A stretch of 64,000 nucleotides of DNA. It comes from Bradyrhizobium ottawaense (GTDB taxonomy: Bacteria; Pseudomonadota; Alphaproteobacteria; Rhizobiales; Xanthobacteraceae). A program made the translations under genes and the position numbers. Each line of letters opens with the position of its first letter. Within the stretch, counting starts at the first letter, position 1. This document shows positions 1-9,213 of the stretch, in pieces. Location of the stretch: positions 3,262,001 to 3,326,000 of the forward strand of contig NZ_CP029425.2 of assembly GCF_002278135.3 (NCBI RefSeq). The letters are read 5' to 3'. The notes under the pieces are model-generated. The model made no database searches. It had not been told where the DNA came from and saw nothing but the letters and a program-made list of their open reading frames with translations.

Positions 1-213
1 TGCTCGACACGTATAGCCGAAATCGAATGACGGCCGCCTGAAATGAAGCCTTTGGCCGTCACGCCGCAAGAGGCAAATTTTAGCCTGATCGGGCGTTTCG
101 GCAATTGCCCGTTGGTTGTGCGTCCGGCCGCAACGCGGCCGTGATTCGGGGCGGGCTTCGGCGTCGCGGAACGGCCGGATGCCCCGGGTGGGGCGCGTCT
201 GACGATCTTCGCC

Positions 214-1293
214 TTATGGCTTGGCGGCGGGTTGGATGACCTGCTGCTCGACGAGGCCAAGACGTCCGGGCAGCGAGCCGGCGCGCAGCAGCATGGCGAC
301 GCTGTTCGCCTCTTCCAGAGTGAAGTTGCCGGAAATCTGGCCTGAGCCGCCGGTGATGGGCTCGCGGATCACGGGGGCGGAGATCACCTTGTCGTCGAGC
401 GCGATGGCGAAGGGCATTCCAACATTCTCTGCGGTGATGTGAGCGAAGCGCCGCGTACCGCGGCCGTTGAAGCGGAACGAGGCGATCGGCTCCTTGGTGT
501 CGCTCGTGAATCCCGGTCCCGCGTAGCTGATGTCGTCACCGTCGAGCGCGCTGGCCTTGACGAGATAGGGACGCTTGTCCTTGAAGCCGAACATGACTTC
601 CGTGCCCGCCGGAGGCGTGCCGGATTGCGCCTGCTCCGCCGACATTGTGACATCGATCAGGCGGAAGCTGACCTTGACCTTCCTGGCGAAGATCGCGGTG
701 ATGCGCTCGGGCTCCATCGTACCCGGCAGGAAGATGCGGATGCGGTCGGTTCCCTCAGGCTGGACGCTGGCAAGTGTGACGCCGGCGTCCTTGAGGCGCT
801 GCTCGATCATGGCGATGGAATCCTCGACGAGATCGCGCAGCCGTGCGGCGGATGCGGCATCGGTCGGCGCAAGCCTGGTCAGCCCGTCTCCGGCGTCGGT
901 CACGGCGAGCGCGTGCGTGGGCAATCCCTCTGCCGCCGAGGCGAGCTTGCGCGTGAGCAGTTCGCGGCCCTTGGCGTCCGCGATCTTGACATCGACGCCG
1001 CCGTCACGAATCGCAAGGCCGGAGAAGGCGATCCGACCCTCGCGCAGGGTCTTATAGACGTCGTCGCGCAGATCCGTGGTGACCGCCTCCCGCAAGGCAT
1101 CACTGTCCACCTTGTAGATGATGCGCGATCCGCCCAGCTTCTCCATCTTGTCGGTGATGAATGCCGCGATCTTGGCGCGCATCTTGTCGAACTGGCCGTC
1201 CGCGGCGAGCGCCGCGCGGGGCAGCGCGATCGTCGATGCGATGGCGAATGCGGCGATCAGCCGTGTGACGCGGTTCCGCAGGGGCGTCGTCAT
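214..1293 (-). CDS. Secreted SecD P1-head-domain-like protein (orphan, no SecD membrane part)
   Basis: The 359-residue product starts with a signal peptide (hydrophobic segment then ALA-AD near residue 31). The rest resembles the periplasmic P1/head region of SecD: a central segment with 'IEQRLKDAGV' and 'RIRIFLPGTMEPERI', and a C-terminal part with 'GMPFAIALDDKVISAPVI' and 'ANSVAMLLRAGSLPG', both typical of SecD. The six-helix SecD membrane domain is absent and no secF or yajC lies nearby, so it is unlikely to be the housekeeping translocase subunit. It may be a free-standing periplasmic protein derived from SecD. It diverges from the acyl-CoA synthetase gene across about 250 bp. Family assignment is strong; function is not known. 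Confidence 0.85.
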   Translation of the reverse strand: MTTPLRNRVTRLIAAFAIASTIALPRAALAADGQFDKMRAKIAAFITDKMEKLGGSRIIYKVDSDALREAVTTDLRDDVYKTLREGRIAFSGLAIRDGGVDVKIADAKGRELLTRKLASAAEGLPTHALAVTDAGDGLTRLAPTDAASAARLRDLVEDSIAMIEQRLKDAGVTLASVQPEGTDRIRIFLPGTMEPERITAIFARKVKVSFRLIDVTMSAEQAQSGTPPAGTEVMFGFKDKRPYLVKASALDGDDISYAGPGFTSDTKEPIASFRFNGRGTRRFAHITAENVGMPFAIALDDKVISAPVIREPITGGSGQISGNFTLEEANSVAMLLRAGSLPGRLGLVEQQVIQPAAKP

Positions 1294-1541
1294 GATGACC
1301 TCAAGTCTTGCGGCAGGGCGCTGGCGAGCGAATTCAGCGCCAGTTCTTGGTCCCCGGATCGGCCGCGGAGGTTCAAACGCCGCTCAGGTTGCGTTCGATC
1401 GCCGGAGCCGTTGGCGATGGACGAACGCCAAATCATCCATCATTCTGTCCGCGCCGGGCCGGCCATCGGTCGGGGCCGCGCCGACCCAAAATGTCAAAAG
1501 ACAGGGGGCGGGGACATGTATCTGAGGGAGGACGGAATTCC

Positions 1542-3449
1542 ATGGCGGGCATCCACGCGCTCGATCGGCTCATTGGCAATGACTATCCGGATCTTTTGAC
1601 CGACGAGGAGGTCCGGGCGTTCGAGCGGGTCCCCTATGCGGACCGCATCGCTGCCGAGAGCACGTTTGACGCCATCAAATTGGGCGCGGCGCGCAATCCC
1701 GACGGTGCGGCGATCCAGTTTCTGCAAAACGCTGATCCCGCCGACACGCCGCTAGTGGTCACCTATCGCGATTTCATTGCGCGCGTCACGCAGGCTGCCA
1801 ACATGTTTCACGCGCTCGGCGCGGAGAAAGACGACGTCATCAGCTTCATGCTGCCGCTGGTGCCGGATGCCTTCGTGACGCTGTTCGGCGCGGAGGCCGC
1901 CGGCATCGCCAATCCCGTCAATCCGCTCTTGGAGCCGCACCAGATTGCGGAGATCCTGGAAGCTGCGAACACCAAAATCCTGGTGGCGCTCGGGCCGATG
2001 CCGGGCACCGACATCTGGCAGAAGGTCGAGCAGATCCGCCCGCAACTCAAGCACCTCAAGGCGATCGTGCAAGTGTTCGGCGGCGGCGATCCGGCGAATG
2101 GCATCTTTGCTTTCAGCGACCTGATCAAGCAGCCGCCGTCGGATCGGCTTGTCAGCGGGCGCAAGATTTCGGGTGCCGACATCGCGGCCTATTTCCACAC
2201 CGGCGGCACCACCGGCACGCCCAAGCTGGTGCGGCACACGCATACCAACCAAGTCTATCAGGCATGGGCGCTCAACCTGCTGCTGAGAGCGAAGCCCGGC
2301 GCCAATTTGCTGTTCGGCATGCCGCTGTTTCACGTCGGGGGATCGCTGACACAGGTGCTGACGATGCTGTCGAGCGGCGGCTCGCTGGTCGTGCTGTCGC
2401 CGAGCGGCTGGCGCAATCCGAGTGCGGTGAAGAACATCTGGCGCCTGGTCGAGCGCTTCAAGCCGGAAGCGCTGTCGAGCGTGCCGACGGTGCTCGCCGC
2501 AACGCTCGCGGTGCCGCCTGATCATGCCGACATCTCCAGCCTCAAATATGCCGCCGGCGGCGGCTCGGCGATCCCCGTCGCGGTCGGCTCGGCGATCCAG
2601 GACAAGCTGAAGCTGCCCGTGGTCGAGGTCTACGGCATGACCGAGACCTCGAGCGTGCACACGCTGGCCTATCCATCACGGCCGATCCGGCTCGGGTCGG
2701 TCGGCCTTCCCATGCCTTATGCGCGCGTGCGCATCGTGCAACTCGATGCCGATGGCCGCCTGATCCGCGACTGCGCGCCTGATGAGATCGGCGTCGTCAT
2801 CATGGCAGGGCCCGGCGTGTTCGGCGGCTATCTCAATGACGAGCACAACAAGGCCGCGTTCGTCGACGAGGTCTGGGTCAATTCCGGCGATCTCGGCCGG
2901 CTCGACGCCGACGGCTATCTCTGGATCACCGGTCGCGCCAAGGATCTCGTGATCCGTGGCGGCCATAACATCGATCCCGCGCCGGTGGAGGAGATCATGT
3001 TCCGGCACCCCGCGGTCGGCTTCGCCGCCGTCGTCGGCCAGCCCGACGCCTATGCCGGCGAACTACCGGTGGGATACGTGCAGCTGAAGCCCGGCGCGAC
3101 CGTGGAGCCCGGCGAACTGGAATCCTGGGTTCGCGAGCGCACGCCGGAGCGGGCCGCCGTCCCGGTGCAGGTGATTCCGATCGACCCGATGCCGGTCACG
3201 GGTGTCGGCAAGGTGTTCAAGCCGCAGTTGCGCTGGGACGCGGCTGAGCGCGTGTTCACCAAGGTGCTCACGCCGCTGGTCGAGCGCGGCATCGATTGCA
3301 GGGTCAAAGTCGGTGCCCATGGCAGTCACGGATCGATCGCCACCGTGACCCTTGCCGGCCTGCCGTCGGAGCAGCGCGAGGCGGTTGCGAGCGAGGTACA
3401 CGCGCTGCTTGCACCCTTCGTGATGCGCCACGAGGTGGTGCAAATATAG
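1542..3449 (+). CDS. AMP-dependent acyl-CoA synthetase
   Basis: The product (635 aa from the chosen ATG) is an ANL-superfamily adenylating enzyme that would activate a carboxylic acid, probably a fatty or aromatic acid, to its CoA thioester. It carries the P-loop-like motif 'HTGGTTGTPK', the core motif 'VYGMTETSS', and the hinge region 'NSGDLGRLDADGYLWITGR' followed by 'KDLVIRGGHNIDP'. The reading frame is open further upstream to 1308, but ATG at 1542 has a purine-rich GGGAGGA about 10 nt before it and gives the usual family N-terminus, so the longer form is probably not translated. It is a single gene; substrate cannot be read from the sequence. Confidence 0.92.
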   Translation: MAGIHALDRLIGNDYPDLLTDEEVRAFERVPYADRIAAESTFDAIKLGAARNPDGAAIQFLQNADPADTPLVVTYRDFIARVTQAANMFHALGAEKDDVISFMLPLVPDAFVTLFGAEAAGIANPVNPLLEPHQIAEILEAANTKILVALGPMPGTDIWQKVEQIRPQLKHLKAIVQVFGGGDPANGIFAFSDLIKQPPSDRLVSGRKISGADIAAYFHTGGTTGTPKLVRHTHTNQVYQAWALNLLLRAKPGANLLFGMPLFHVGGSLTQVLTMLSSGGSLVVLSPSGWRNPSAVKNIWRLVERFKPEALSSVPTVLAATLAVPPDHADISSLKYAAGGGSAIPVAVGSAIQDKLKLPVVEVYGMTETSSVHTLAYPSRPIRLGSVGLPMPYARVRIVQLDADGRLIRDCAPDEIGVVIMAGPGVFGGYLNDEHNKAAFVDEVWVNSGDLGRLDADGYLWITGRAKDLVIRGGHNIDPAPVEEIMFRHPAVGFAAVVGQPDAYAGELPVGYVQLKPGATVEPGELESWVRERTPERAAVPVQVIPIDPMPVTGVGKVFKPQLRWDAAERVFTKVLTPLVERGIDCRVKVGAHGSHGSIATVTLAGLPSEQREAVASEVHALLAPFVMRHEVVQI

Positions 3450-3467
3450 CGGCCCCGAAAGACGGCG

Positions 3468-3495
3468 GCGTCACCTGGAAAGACCAGGGTGACGC
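3468..3495 (+). terminator. Hairpin just after the acyl-CoA synthetase gene
   Basis: GCGTCACCTGG, a 5-nt loop, then CCAGGGTGACGC form a stem of 11 pairs with one bulged C, 18 nt past the stop codon. There is no T tract, so it is either a Rho-dependent or attenuating structure or simply a 3'-end stabilising hairpin. Confidence 0.4.
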
Positions 3496-3532
3496 TTCGC
3501 CGCATTATCCTTACCCCCGTTAGACCGGCTTG

Positions 3533-3548
3533 TGTGACGGAAATCACA
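3533..3548. promoter_or_regulatory. CRP-type binding site upstream of the caspase cluster
   Basis: TGTGACGGAAATCACA is a perfect TGTGA-N6-TCACA palindrome, the classical CRP/cAMP consensus half-sites and spacing. It ends 66 bp before the first caspase gene's GTG start. It does not fit the FixK/FNR half-site TTGAT. Two class III adenylate cyclase genes lie in the same window. Binding is inferred from the motif alone. Confidence 0.6.
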
Positions 3549-3614
3549 TAGGAAGAATTAGCAATCGGCGACGCTAGCGAATAGTCTCAGGGAATTGCAT
3601 CCGGGGGGACGCAA

Positions 3615-5456
3615 GTGATTCCGTTTCGGCTGTTTGTCTTGTTGATATTCGCGATTGGCCTTGCCTGCGGACCGGCGCATGCCGACCGGCGGGTCGCGCT
3701 CGTGATCGGCAATTCCGCTTACAAGAGCGCGCCCAAGCTCAGCAATCCCGTGAACGATGCCACGCTGGTCGGCGGCATGTTCAAGAAGGCGGGCTTTGAT
3801 TCCGTCGACGTCAGGCTGGATCTCAGTGCCAGCGAGATGCGGCGCATGCTGCGCGAGTTTGCCGGCAGGTCGCGCGATGCGGACATGGCGGTGATCTATT
3901 ACGCCGGCCACGGCATCGAGCTCGATGGAGCCAACTATCTCATTCCGACCGACGCGACACTGGAGACGGATGGCGACGTTCTCGACGAGACCATTCCGGT
4001 CGAACGCGCGCTGTTCGCGGTCGAGCCGGCCAAGCAGCTGCGCCTGATCATCCTGGATGCCTGCCGCGACAACCCCTTCGCCAAGTCGATGAAACGCACG
4101 CTGGCTTCACGTGCCGTCGGGCGCGGCCTGGCCAAGGTCGAGCCGACCAGCCCGAACACCATGATCGCCTTCGCGGCCAAGGCAGGATCGACGGCGTCCG
4201 ATGGCGATGCGCGAAACAGTCCGTTCGCCGCTGCGCTGGTCGAGCATCTGCCGAAGCCGGGCCTTGATCTGCGCAAGGCCTTCGGCTTCGTGCGCGACGA
4301 CGTGCTCAAGACTACCGGCTACAAGCAGGAGCCCTATGTCTATGGCTCGCTCGGCGGCGACGACGTGCCCCTCGTCGTGAGGCCCGCCGCGACCGGTCCG
4401 CAGGCCAACCCGCAGGATGCCATTCGCAGGGATTACGAGCTCGCGCTTCAGCTTGCGACGCGCGACGGCTGGGAAGCGTTCCTGGCGGCGTATCCGGACG
4501 GTTTCTACGCCAACCTGGCCAAGGGCCAGTTGAACAAGATCGGCGCCGAAGAGACGCGCGCGTCGGCCGAGCAAAAGGCCAAGGCGGCCGAGCAGGAAAA
4601 GACGAGGCTGATCGCCGAGCGCGCCCAGAAGGCCGAGCAGGAGAAGGCAGCAGCAGCTGCCAAGGCGGCGGAAGAGGCGCGGATCGCCGCAGAGAAGCAA
4701 AAGCAGATCGAGCAGGCGAAAGCGGAAGCGGCCGAGCACCAGCGCAAGGTAGCTGAGGCGGCGGCTGCGAAGGCGCTTGCCGAGAAGCAGGCCGTGGAGA
4801 AGGCCAAGGCCGAGCTTGCCGCAAAGCAGGCGGCGGAGAGGGCTGAGCAGGCCGCCAAGCCGACGGCCGATCGGCAGATGCCCGAAGTCGAGAACCAGAA
4901 AGTCGCTGCGCTCTCGCCCGCGCCGGCATCCACGTTATCGGCGGCTGATTTGACAAAATCCGTGCAGAGCGAATTGCGCCGCGTCGGCTGCCTGTCCTCC
5001 GTCGCAGACGGCGACTGGAGCGCGACGTCGCAGCGCTCGCTGGCGCTGTTCAACAAATATGCCGGCACCCAGTTCGACGTGAAGCTCGCCAGCGTGGATG
5101 CGCTCGACGCGCTGAAGGCGAAGCCGGGGCGGGTCTGCCCGCTTGTTTGCAATTTCGGCTTCAAGGCCGACGGCGACCAATGCGTCAAGATCACCTGCCG
5201 CGCCGGTTATCGCGTCGGCGACGACAACGAGTGCGAGAAGGTCCAGGAGAAGAAGCCGGTCGCGACGCGCGAGGAGTCGCGGAGGCGGGATACGGATCGA
5301 AAGCAAAGGGAGGCCGCGCCGGCCGCGCCGCAAGCCTCGGGACAGATGATCTGCAATGCCGCCGGATGCAGGCCGATCGCCAAGGGATGCCGGCTCGGGA
5401 CCGCTAATCATCCTTCCAATCCCGCGGCTAAGATACCGGCTGAAATATGCAACTGA
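3615..5456 (+). CDS. Secreted caspase-family (C14) protein, first of three tandem paralogues
   Basis: The 613-residue product has a signal peptide (1-23, cleavage after AHA) followed by a caspase p20-type domain (about 24-260). The catalytic dyad is visible: His99 in 'IYYAGHG' and Cys150 in 'LDACRDNPF'. Residues about 270-305 are a short conserved segment ('DGWEAFLAAYPDGFYANLAK'), then about 310-425 is an Ala/Glu/Lys-rich coiled coil. After that come a peptidoglycan-binding-like helical segment ('SELRRVGC', 'QRSLALFNKYAGTQF') and a Cys-rich tail. The start is GTG with GGGGGG about 6 nt upstream. Substrate and biological role are unknown; export to the periplasm is inferred. It overlaps the next gene by 10 nt. 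Confidence 0.92.
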   Translation: MIPFRLFVLLIFAIGLACGPAHADRRVALVIGNSAYKSAPKLSNPVNDATLVGGMFKKAGFDSVDVRLDLSASEMRRMLREFAGRSRDADMAVIYYAGHGIELDGANYLIPTDATLETDGDVLDETIPVERALFAVEPAKQLRLIILDACRDNPFAKSMKRTLASRAVGRGLAKVEPTSPNTMIAFAAKAGSTASDGDARNSPFAAALVEHLPKPGLDLRKAFGFVRDDVLKTTGYKQEPYVYGSLGGDDVPLVVRPAATGPQANPQDAIRRDYELALQLATRDGWEAFLAAYPDGFYANLAKGQLNKIGAEETRASAEQKAKAAEQEKTRLIAERAQKAEQEKAAAAAKAAEEARIAAEKQKQIEQAKAEAAEHQRKVAEAAAAKALAEKQAVEKAKAELAAKQAAERAEQAAKPTADRQMPEVENQKVAALSPAPASTLSAADLTKSVQSELRRVGCLSSVADGDWSATSQRSLALFNKYAGTQFDVKLASVDALDALKAKPGRVCPLVCNFGFKADGDQCVKITCRAGYRVGDDNECEKVQEKKPVATREESRRRDTDRKQREAAPAAPQASGQMICNAAGCRPIAKGCRLGTANHPSNPAAKIPAEICN

Positions 5457-7327
5457 TGATGAAGCACATCTTTCGGGCTTGCTCCATCGCGCTGACGGCC
5501 CTTGCTTTTTTTGCTCTTGCAGGCTGTCTCGCCTGCAGCCCGGCGCTCGCCGACAAGCGCGTCGCGCTCGTCATCGGCAATTCCGCCTACAAGAGCGTGC
5601 CGAAGCTTGCCAACCCCGCGAGCGACGCCGGCTTGATCGGCGGCATGTTGAGGAAGGCCGGCTTCGATACGGTCGACGTCAGGCAGGACTTGAACGCGTC
5701 TGAAATGCGCAAGGCGCTGCGCGAATTCGGCGGGCGGACCCGGGATGCCGATGTCGCGGTCATCTACTATGCGGGCCACGGCATGGAGGTGGACGGCACC
5801 AACTATCTGATCCCGACCGATGCCGCGCTCGAGACCGACACCGACGTCTACGACGAGGCGTTGCCGATCGATCGCGTGCTGGTGAGCATCGAGCCTGCCA
5901 AGCAGCTTCGGCTCGTCATCCTCGATGCCTGCCGAGACAATCCCTTTGCGAAGACGATGAAGCGCACGGTGGCCTCGCGCGCGATCGGCCGCGGCCTCGC
6001 CAAGGTCGAGCCAACAACTCCGAACACGATGATTGCGTTTGCGGCCAAGGCCGGTTCGACGGCGTCCGATGGAGACTCCCGGAACAGCCCGTTCGCCACG
6101 GCTCTCTCGGACCACCTGCCAAAACCCGGCCTGGATCTGCGCAAAGCGTTCGGCTTCGTGCGCGATGACGTGCTGAAGAGCACGGCCAACAAGCAAGAGC
6201 CATTCGTGTATGGCTCGCTCGGCGGCGACGACGTGCCGCTCGTTCCTGCCAAGCCCGTTGCGACCGGCCCGCAAGCCAATCCGCAGTCTGAGCTCAGGCG
6301 AGACTATGAACTTGCGCTCCAACTCGGCACCCGTGACGGCTGGGAAGCGTTCCTGGCGCAATATCCTGACGGATTCTATGCGAATCTCGCCAAAGGCCAG
6401 TTGAACAAGATCGGCGCCGAAGAGACGCGCGCTGCGGCCGAGCAGAAGGCCAAGGCGGCCGAGCAGGAAAAGGCGAGGCTCGTTGCCGAACGCGCCCAGA
6501 AGGCCGAGCAGGACAAGGCGGCCGCTGCGGCCAAGCTTGCCGAAGATGCCCGCATTGCCGCAGAGAAGCAGAAGCAGATCGAGCAGGCGAGGGCCGAGGC
6601 GGCCGAGCAGCAGCGCAAGGTCGCCGAGGCGGCCGCAGCGAAGGCATTGGCCGAGAGGCAGGCGGCGGAGAAAGCCAAGGCCGAGCTTGCCGCGAAGCAG
6701 GCGGCAGAGAAGGCGGAGCAGGCCGCGGCCAGGCCCGCCGCCGATCGGCAGCTGCCGGAGGTCGAAAATCAGAAGGTTGCCGCGCTTTCGCCGGGGCCGA
6801 CTTCAACGTTGTCTGCAGCTGATCTCGCCAAATCCGTGCAAAGCGAACTGCGTCGCGTCGGCTGCCTGACCTCGTCTACGGAGAGCGAGTGGACGGCGGC
6901 CGCGCAACGTTCGCTGACTTTGTTCAACAAATATGCCGGCACGCAGTTCGACGTGAAGCTCGCCAGCGTCGACGCGCTCGACGCACTGAAAGCAAAGCCG
7001 GGACGCGTCTGTCCGCTGGTGTGCAATTTCGGCTTCAAGGCCGATGGCGATCAATGCGTGAAGATCACTTGCCGCGCCGGCTATCGTCTTGGCGACGACA
7101 ATGAGTGCGAGAAAGTATCCGAGAAGAAGCCGGTTGCCACGCGTGAGGATACGAGGAAGCGCGACCAAAGCCGAAAGGAAGCGGAAACCGCTGCCCCAAA
7201 ATCGGAAGCCTCAGGACAGATAATCTGCAGGAGTGGTGTATGTAGGCCGGTCGCGAAAGGATGTCGCATCGTGCGAGATCCTACCCCGGGTGGCGCGGGC
7301 ATGGGTCAAGCGGAAGTGTGCAACTAG
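5447..7327 (+). CDS. Secreted caspase-family (C14) protein, second paralogue
   Basis: The architecture is the same as the preceding gene: signal peptide, caspase domain with His111 ('YYAGHG') and Cys162 ('LDACRDNPF'), a long Ala/Glu/Lys coiled coil (about 325-440), and a Cys-rich C-terminus. The ATG at 5447 overlaps the upstream stop; ATG codons at 5456 and 5459 are equally possible, and MKHIF at 5459 gives the cleaner signal peptide. The signal segment contains 'FALAGC', a lipobox, as well as a later 'SPALA' signal-peptidase-I site, so the protein could be a lipoprotein or a soluble periplasmic protein. Nearly collinear similarity to both neighbours shows tandem duplication. Confidence 0.92.
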   Translation: MQLMMKHIFRACSIALTALAFFALAGCLACSPALADKRVALVIGNSAYKSVPKLANPASDAGLIGGMLRKAGFDTVDVRQDLNASEMRKALREFGGRTRDADVAVIYYAGHGMEVDGTNYLIPTDAALETDTDVYDEALPIDRVLVSIEPAKQLRLVILDACRDNPFAKTMKRTVASRAIGRGLAKVEPTTPNTMIAFAAKAGSTASDGDSRNSPFATALSDHLPKPGLDLRKAFGFVRDDVLKSTANKQEPFVYGSLGGDDVPLVPAKPVATGPQANPQSELRRDYELALQLGTRDGWEAFLAQYPDGFYANLAKGQLNKIGAEETRAAAEQKAKAAEQEKARLVAERAQKAEQDKAAAAAKLAEDARIAAEKQKQIEQARAEAAEQQRKVAEAAAAKALAERQAAEKAKAELAAKQAAEKAEQAAARPAADRQLPEVENQKVAALSPGPTSTLSAADLAKSVQSELRRVGCLTSSTESEWTAAAQRSLTLFNKYAGTQFDVKLASVDALDALKAKPGRVCPLVCNFGFKADGDQCVKITCRAGYRLGDDNECEKVSEKKPVATREDTRKRDQSRKEAETAAPKSEASGQIICRSGVCRPVAKGCRIVRDPTPGGAGMGQAEVCN

Positions 7328-7368
7328 CCTTCGAATGGTCACATGAAATGCATCAAGGCTGACAGGTA

Positions 7369-9189
7369 ATGTGCCTGAATATTGTTCGATCTTTCTGCGC
7401 TTTGATCGTTACCGCTCTCGTAACTTGCGCGCCGGCGCAGGCCGAGAAGCGCGTCGCGCTCGTGATCGGCAATTCCGACTACAAGAACACGCTGCGGCTC
7501 ACCAATCCCGTGAACGATGCCGCCCTGATCGGTGACATGTTCAGGAAAGCCGGCTTCGATGCAGTCGACGTCAAGACAGACCTCAATGCCTCCGAGATGC
7601 GGCGGACGCTGCGTGACTTTGCCGGGCGGGTTCGCGACGCCGACATGGCGGTGATCTACTACGCCGGCCATGGAATCGAGCTCGACGGCAACAACTATCT
7701 CATCCCGACCGACGCGATGCTGGAGACCGATGGCGACGTCCTCGACGAGACGGTTGCGCTCGATCGTGCGCTGTTCGCGGTCGAGCCGGCCAAGCGGCTG
7801 CGCCTCGTCATCCTCGACGCCTGCCGCGACAATCCCTTTTCCAAGACCATGAAGCGCATGGTGGCCTCGCGCGCGATCGGGCGCGGTCTTGCCAAGGTCG
7901 AGCCGACCAGCCCGAACACGATGATCGCGTTCGCGGCCAAGGCGGGATCGACGGCGTCCGACGGCGACTCCCGCAATAGCCCCTTCGCCACGGCGCTGGT
8001 CGAGCACCTGCCGAAGCCCGGGCTTGATCTACGCAAGGCGTTCGGCTTCGTGCGCGACGATGTCCTGAAGAACACCGGCAGCAGGCAGGAGCCCTATGTC
8101 TACGGCTCGCTCGGCGGCGACGACGTACCGCTGGTGCCGGCGAAGCCGGTCGCCGTTGCGGGACCGCAGGCCAATCCACAGGACAGCGTGCGCAGGGACT
8201 ATGAGCTTGCGCTTCAGGCCGGCCTGCGTGAGGCCTGGGAAGCCTTCCTGCAGACCTATCCGGACGGCTTCTATGCCAATCTCGCCCGCGTGCAGCTGAA
8301 GAAGATTGCGGCCGAGGAGGAGCGCACGGCGGCGACCGAGAAGGCCCGGCAGGCCGAGCAGGAGAAAGTGAAGCTCGCCGCTGAACGGGCCCACAAGGCG
8401 GAGCTGGAAAAGGCCGCCGCTGCCGCCAAAGCCGCCGAGGACGCGCGGATCGCTGCGGAGAGGCAAAAGCAGATCGAGCAGGCTAAGGCTGAAGCGGCCG
8501 AACGCGAGCGCAAGGTAGCCGAAGCCGCGGCTGCGAGGGCGCTCGCGGAAAAGCAGGTCATGGAGAAGGCGGCGGCCGACGCCGCCGCGAAGCAGGTTGC
8601 GGACAAGCAGGCCAGTAATGCCGAGAGCAAGAAGGTTGCAGCGCTTTCGCCGCCGCCGAGCTCAGCTCCGGCGCAAGATCTGCCGAGGTCCGTGCAAGTC
8701 GAGCTGCGGCGCGTCGGCTGCATGAAGGCCGAGCCGTACAGCGAGTGGAGCGAGACGGCGCAACGCTCGCTGACGCTGTTCAACAAATACGCCGGCACCA
8801 AATTCGATGCGAAGATTGCGAACGCCGATGTGCTGGACGCCCTCAAGGGAAAGTCGGGGCGGGTGTGTCCCCTGGTTTGCGATCACGGTTTCAGGGCGGA
8901 TGGAGACCAATGCAGCAAGATCGTGTGCCGTGCTGGTCACCGTATCAGCGACGACAACGAATGCGAAAAGATCCCGGAGAAGAAGCCCGTCGCGACGCGC
9001 GATGAACCCGCAAGGCGTGACTCGGACCGGAAAAAGAGTGAGTCATCGCCGGCTGCTTCACAAGCGAATTCGTCCGGCCAGATCGTATGCACGAATGCCG
9101 GCTGCCGGCCCCTTCGTCCCGGCTGCAAGCTGGGACGATCGCCGAGCGTTGCCATTAACGGTGGCGGCTTGACCGAGGTCTGCAATTGA
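7369..9189 (+). CDS. Secreted caspase-family (C14) protein, third paralogue
   Basis: The 606-residue product has a signal peptide (1-25, cleavage after AQA), a caspase-like domain with His101 ('YYAGHG') and Cys152 ('LDACRDNPF'), a coiled coil rich in Ala, Glu and Lys (about 310-415), the 'ELRRVGC' and 'QRSLTLFNKYAG' segment, and a Cys-rich tail ending in 'TEVCN'. It is the most diverged of the three, with a shorter coiled coil and different linker. The gap to the second gene is 41 nt, so all three are probably one transcript. A strongly conserved dyad suggests all three copies are active proteases. Confidence 0.92.
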   Translation: MCLNIVRSFCALIVTALVTCAPAQAEKRVALVIGNSDYKNTLRLTNPVNDAALIGDMFRKAGFDAVDVKTDLNASEMRRTLRDFAGRVRDADMAVIYYAGHGIELDGNNYLIPTDAMLETDGDVLDETVALDRALFAVEPAKRLRLVILDACRDNPFSKTMKRMVASRAIGRGLAKVEPTSPNTMIAFAAKAGSTASDGDSRNSPFATALVEHLPKPGLDLRKAFGFVRDDVLKNTGSRQEPYVYGSLGGDDVPLVPAKPVAVAGPQANPQDSVRRDYELALQAGLREAWEAFLQTYPDGFYANLARVQLKKIAAEEERTAATEKARQAEQEKVKLAAERAHKAELEKAAAAAKAAEDARIAAERQKQIEQAKAEAAERERKVAEAAAARALAEKQVMEKAAADAAAKQVADKQASNAESKKVAALSPPPSSAPAQDLPRSVQVELRRVGCMKAEPYSEWSETAQRSLTLFNKYAGTKFDAKIANADVLDALKGKSGRVCPLVCDHGFRADGDQCSKIVCRAGHRISDDNECEKIPEKKPVATRDEPARRDSDRKKSESSPAASQANSSGQIVCTNAGCRPLRPGCKLGRSPSVAINGGGLTEVCN

Positions 9190-9213
9190 AGCGGCCCCCG
9201 CTGATGCGAGGGA

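Noticed and set aside
1..213. Left-edge DNA downstream of the SecD-like gene
   Set aside because: No open frame, repeat or tRNA-like structure that I can support.
439..1599. Long open frames antisense to the SecD-like gene
   Set aside because: High GC gives long antisense frames; the composition is Arg/Gly/Asp-rich and no motif is seen.
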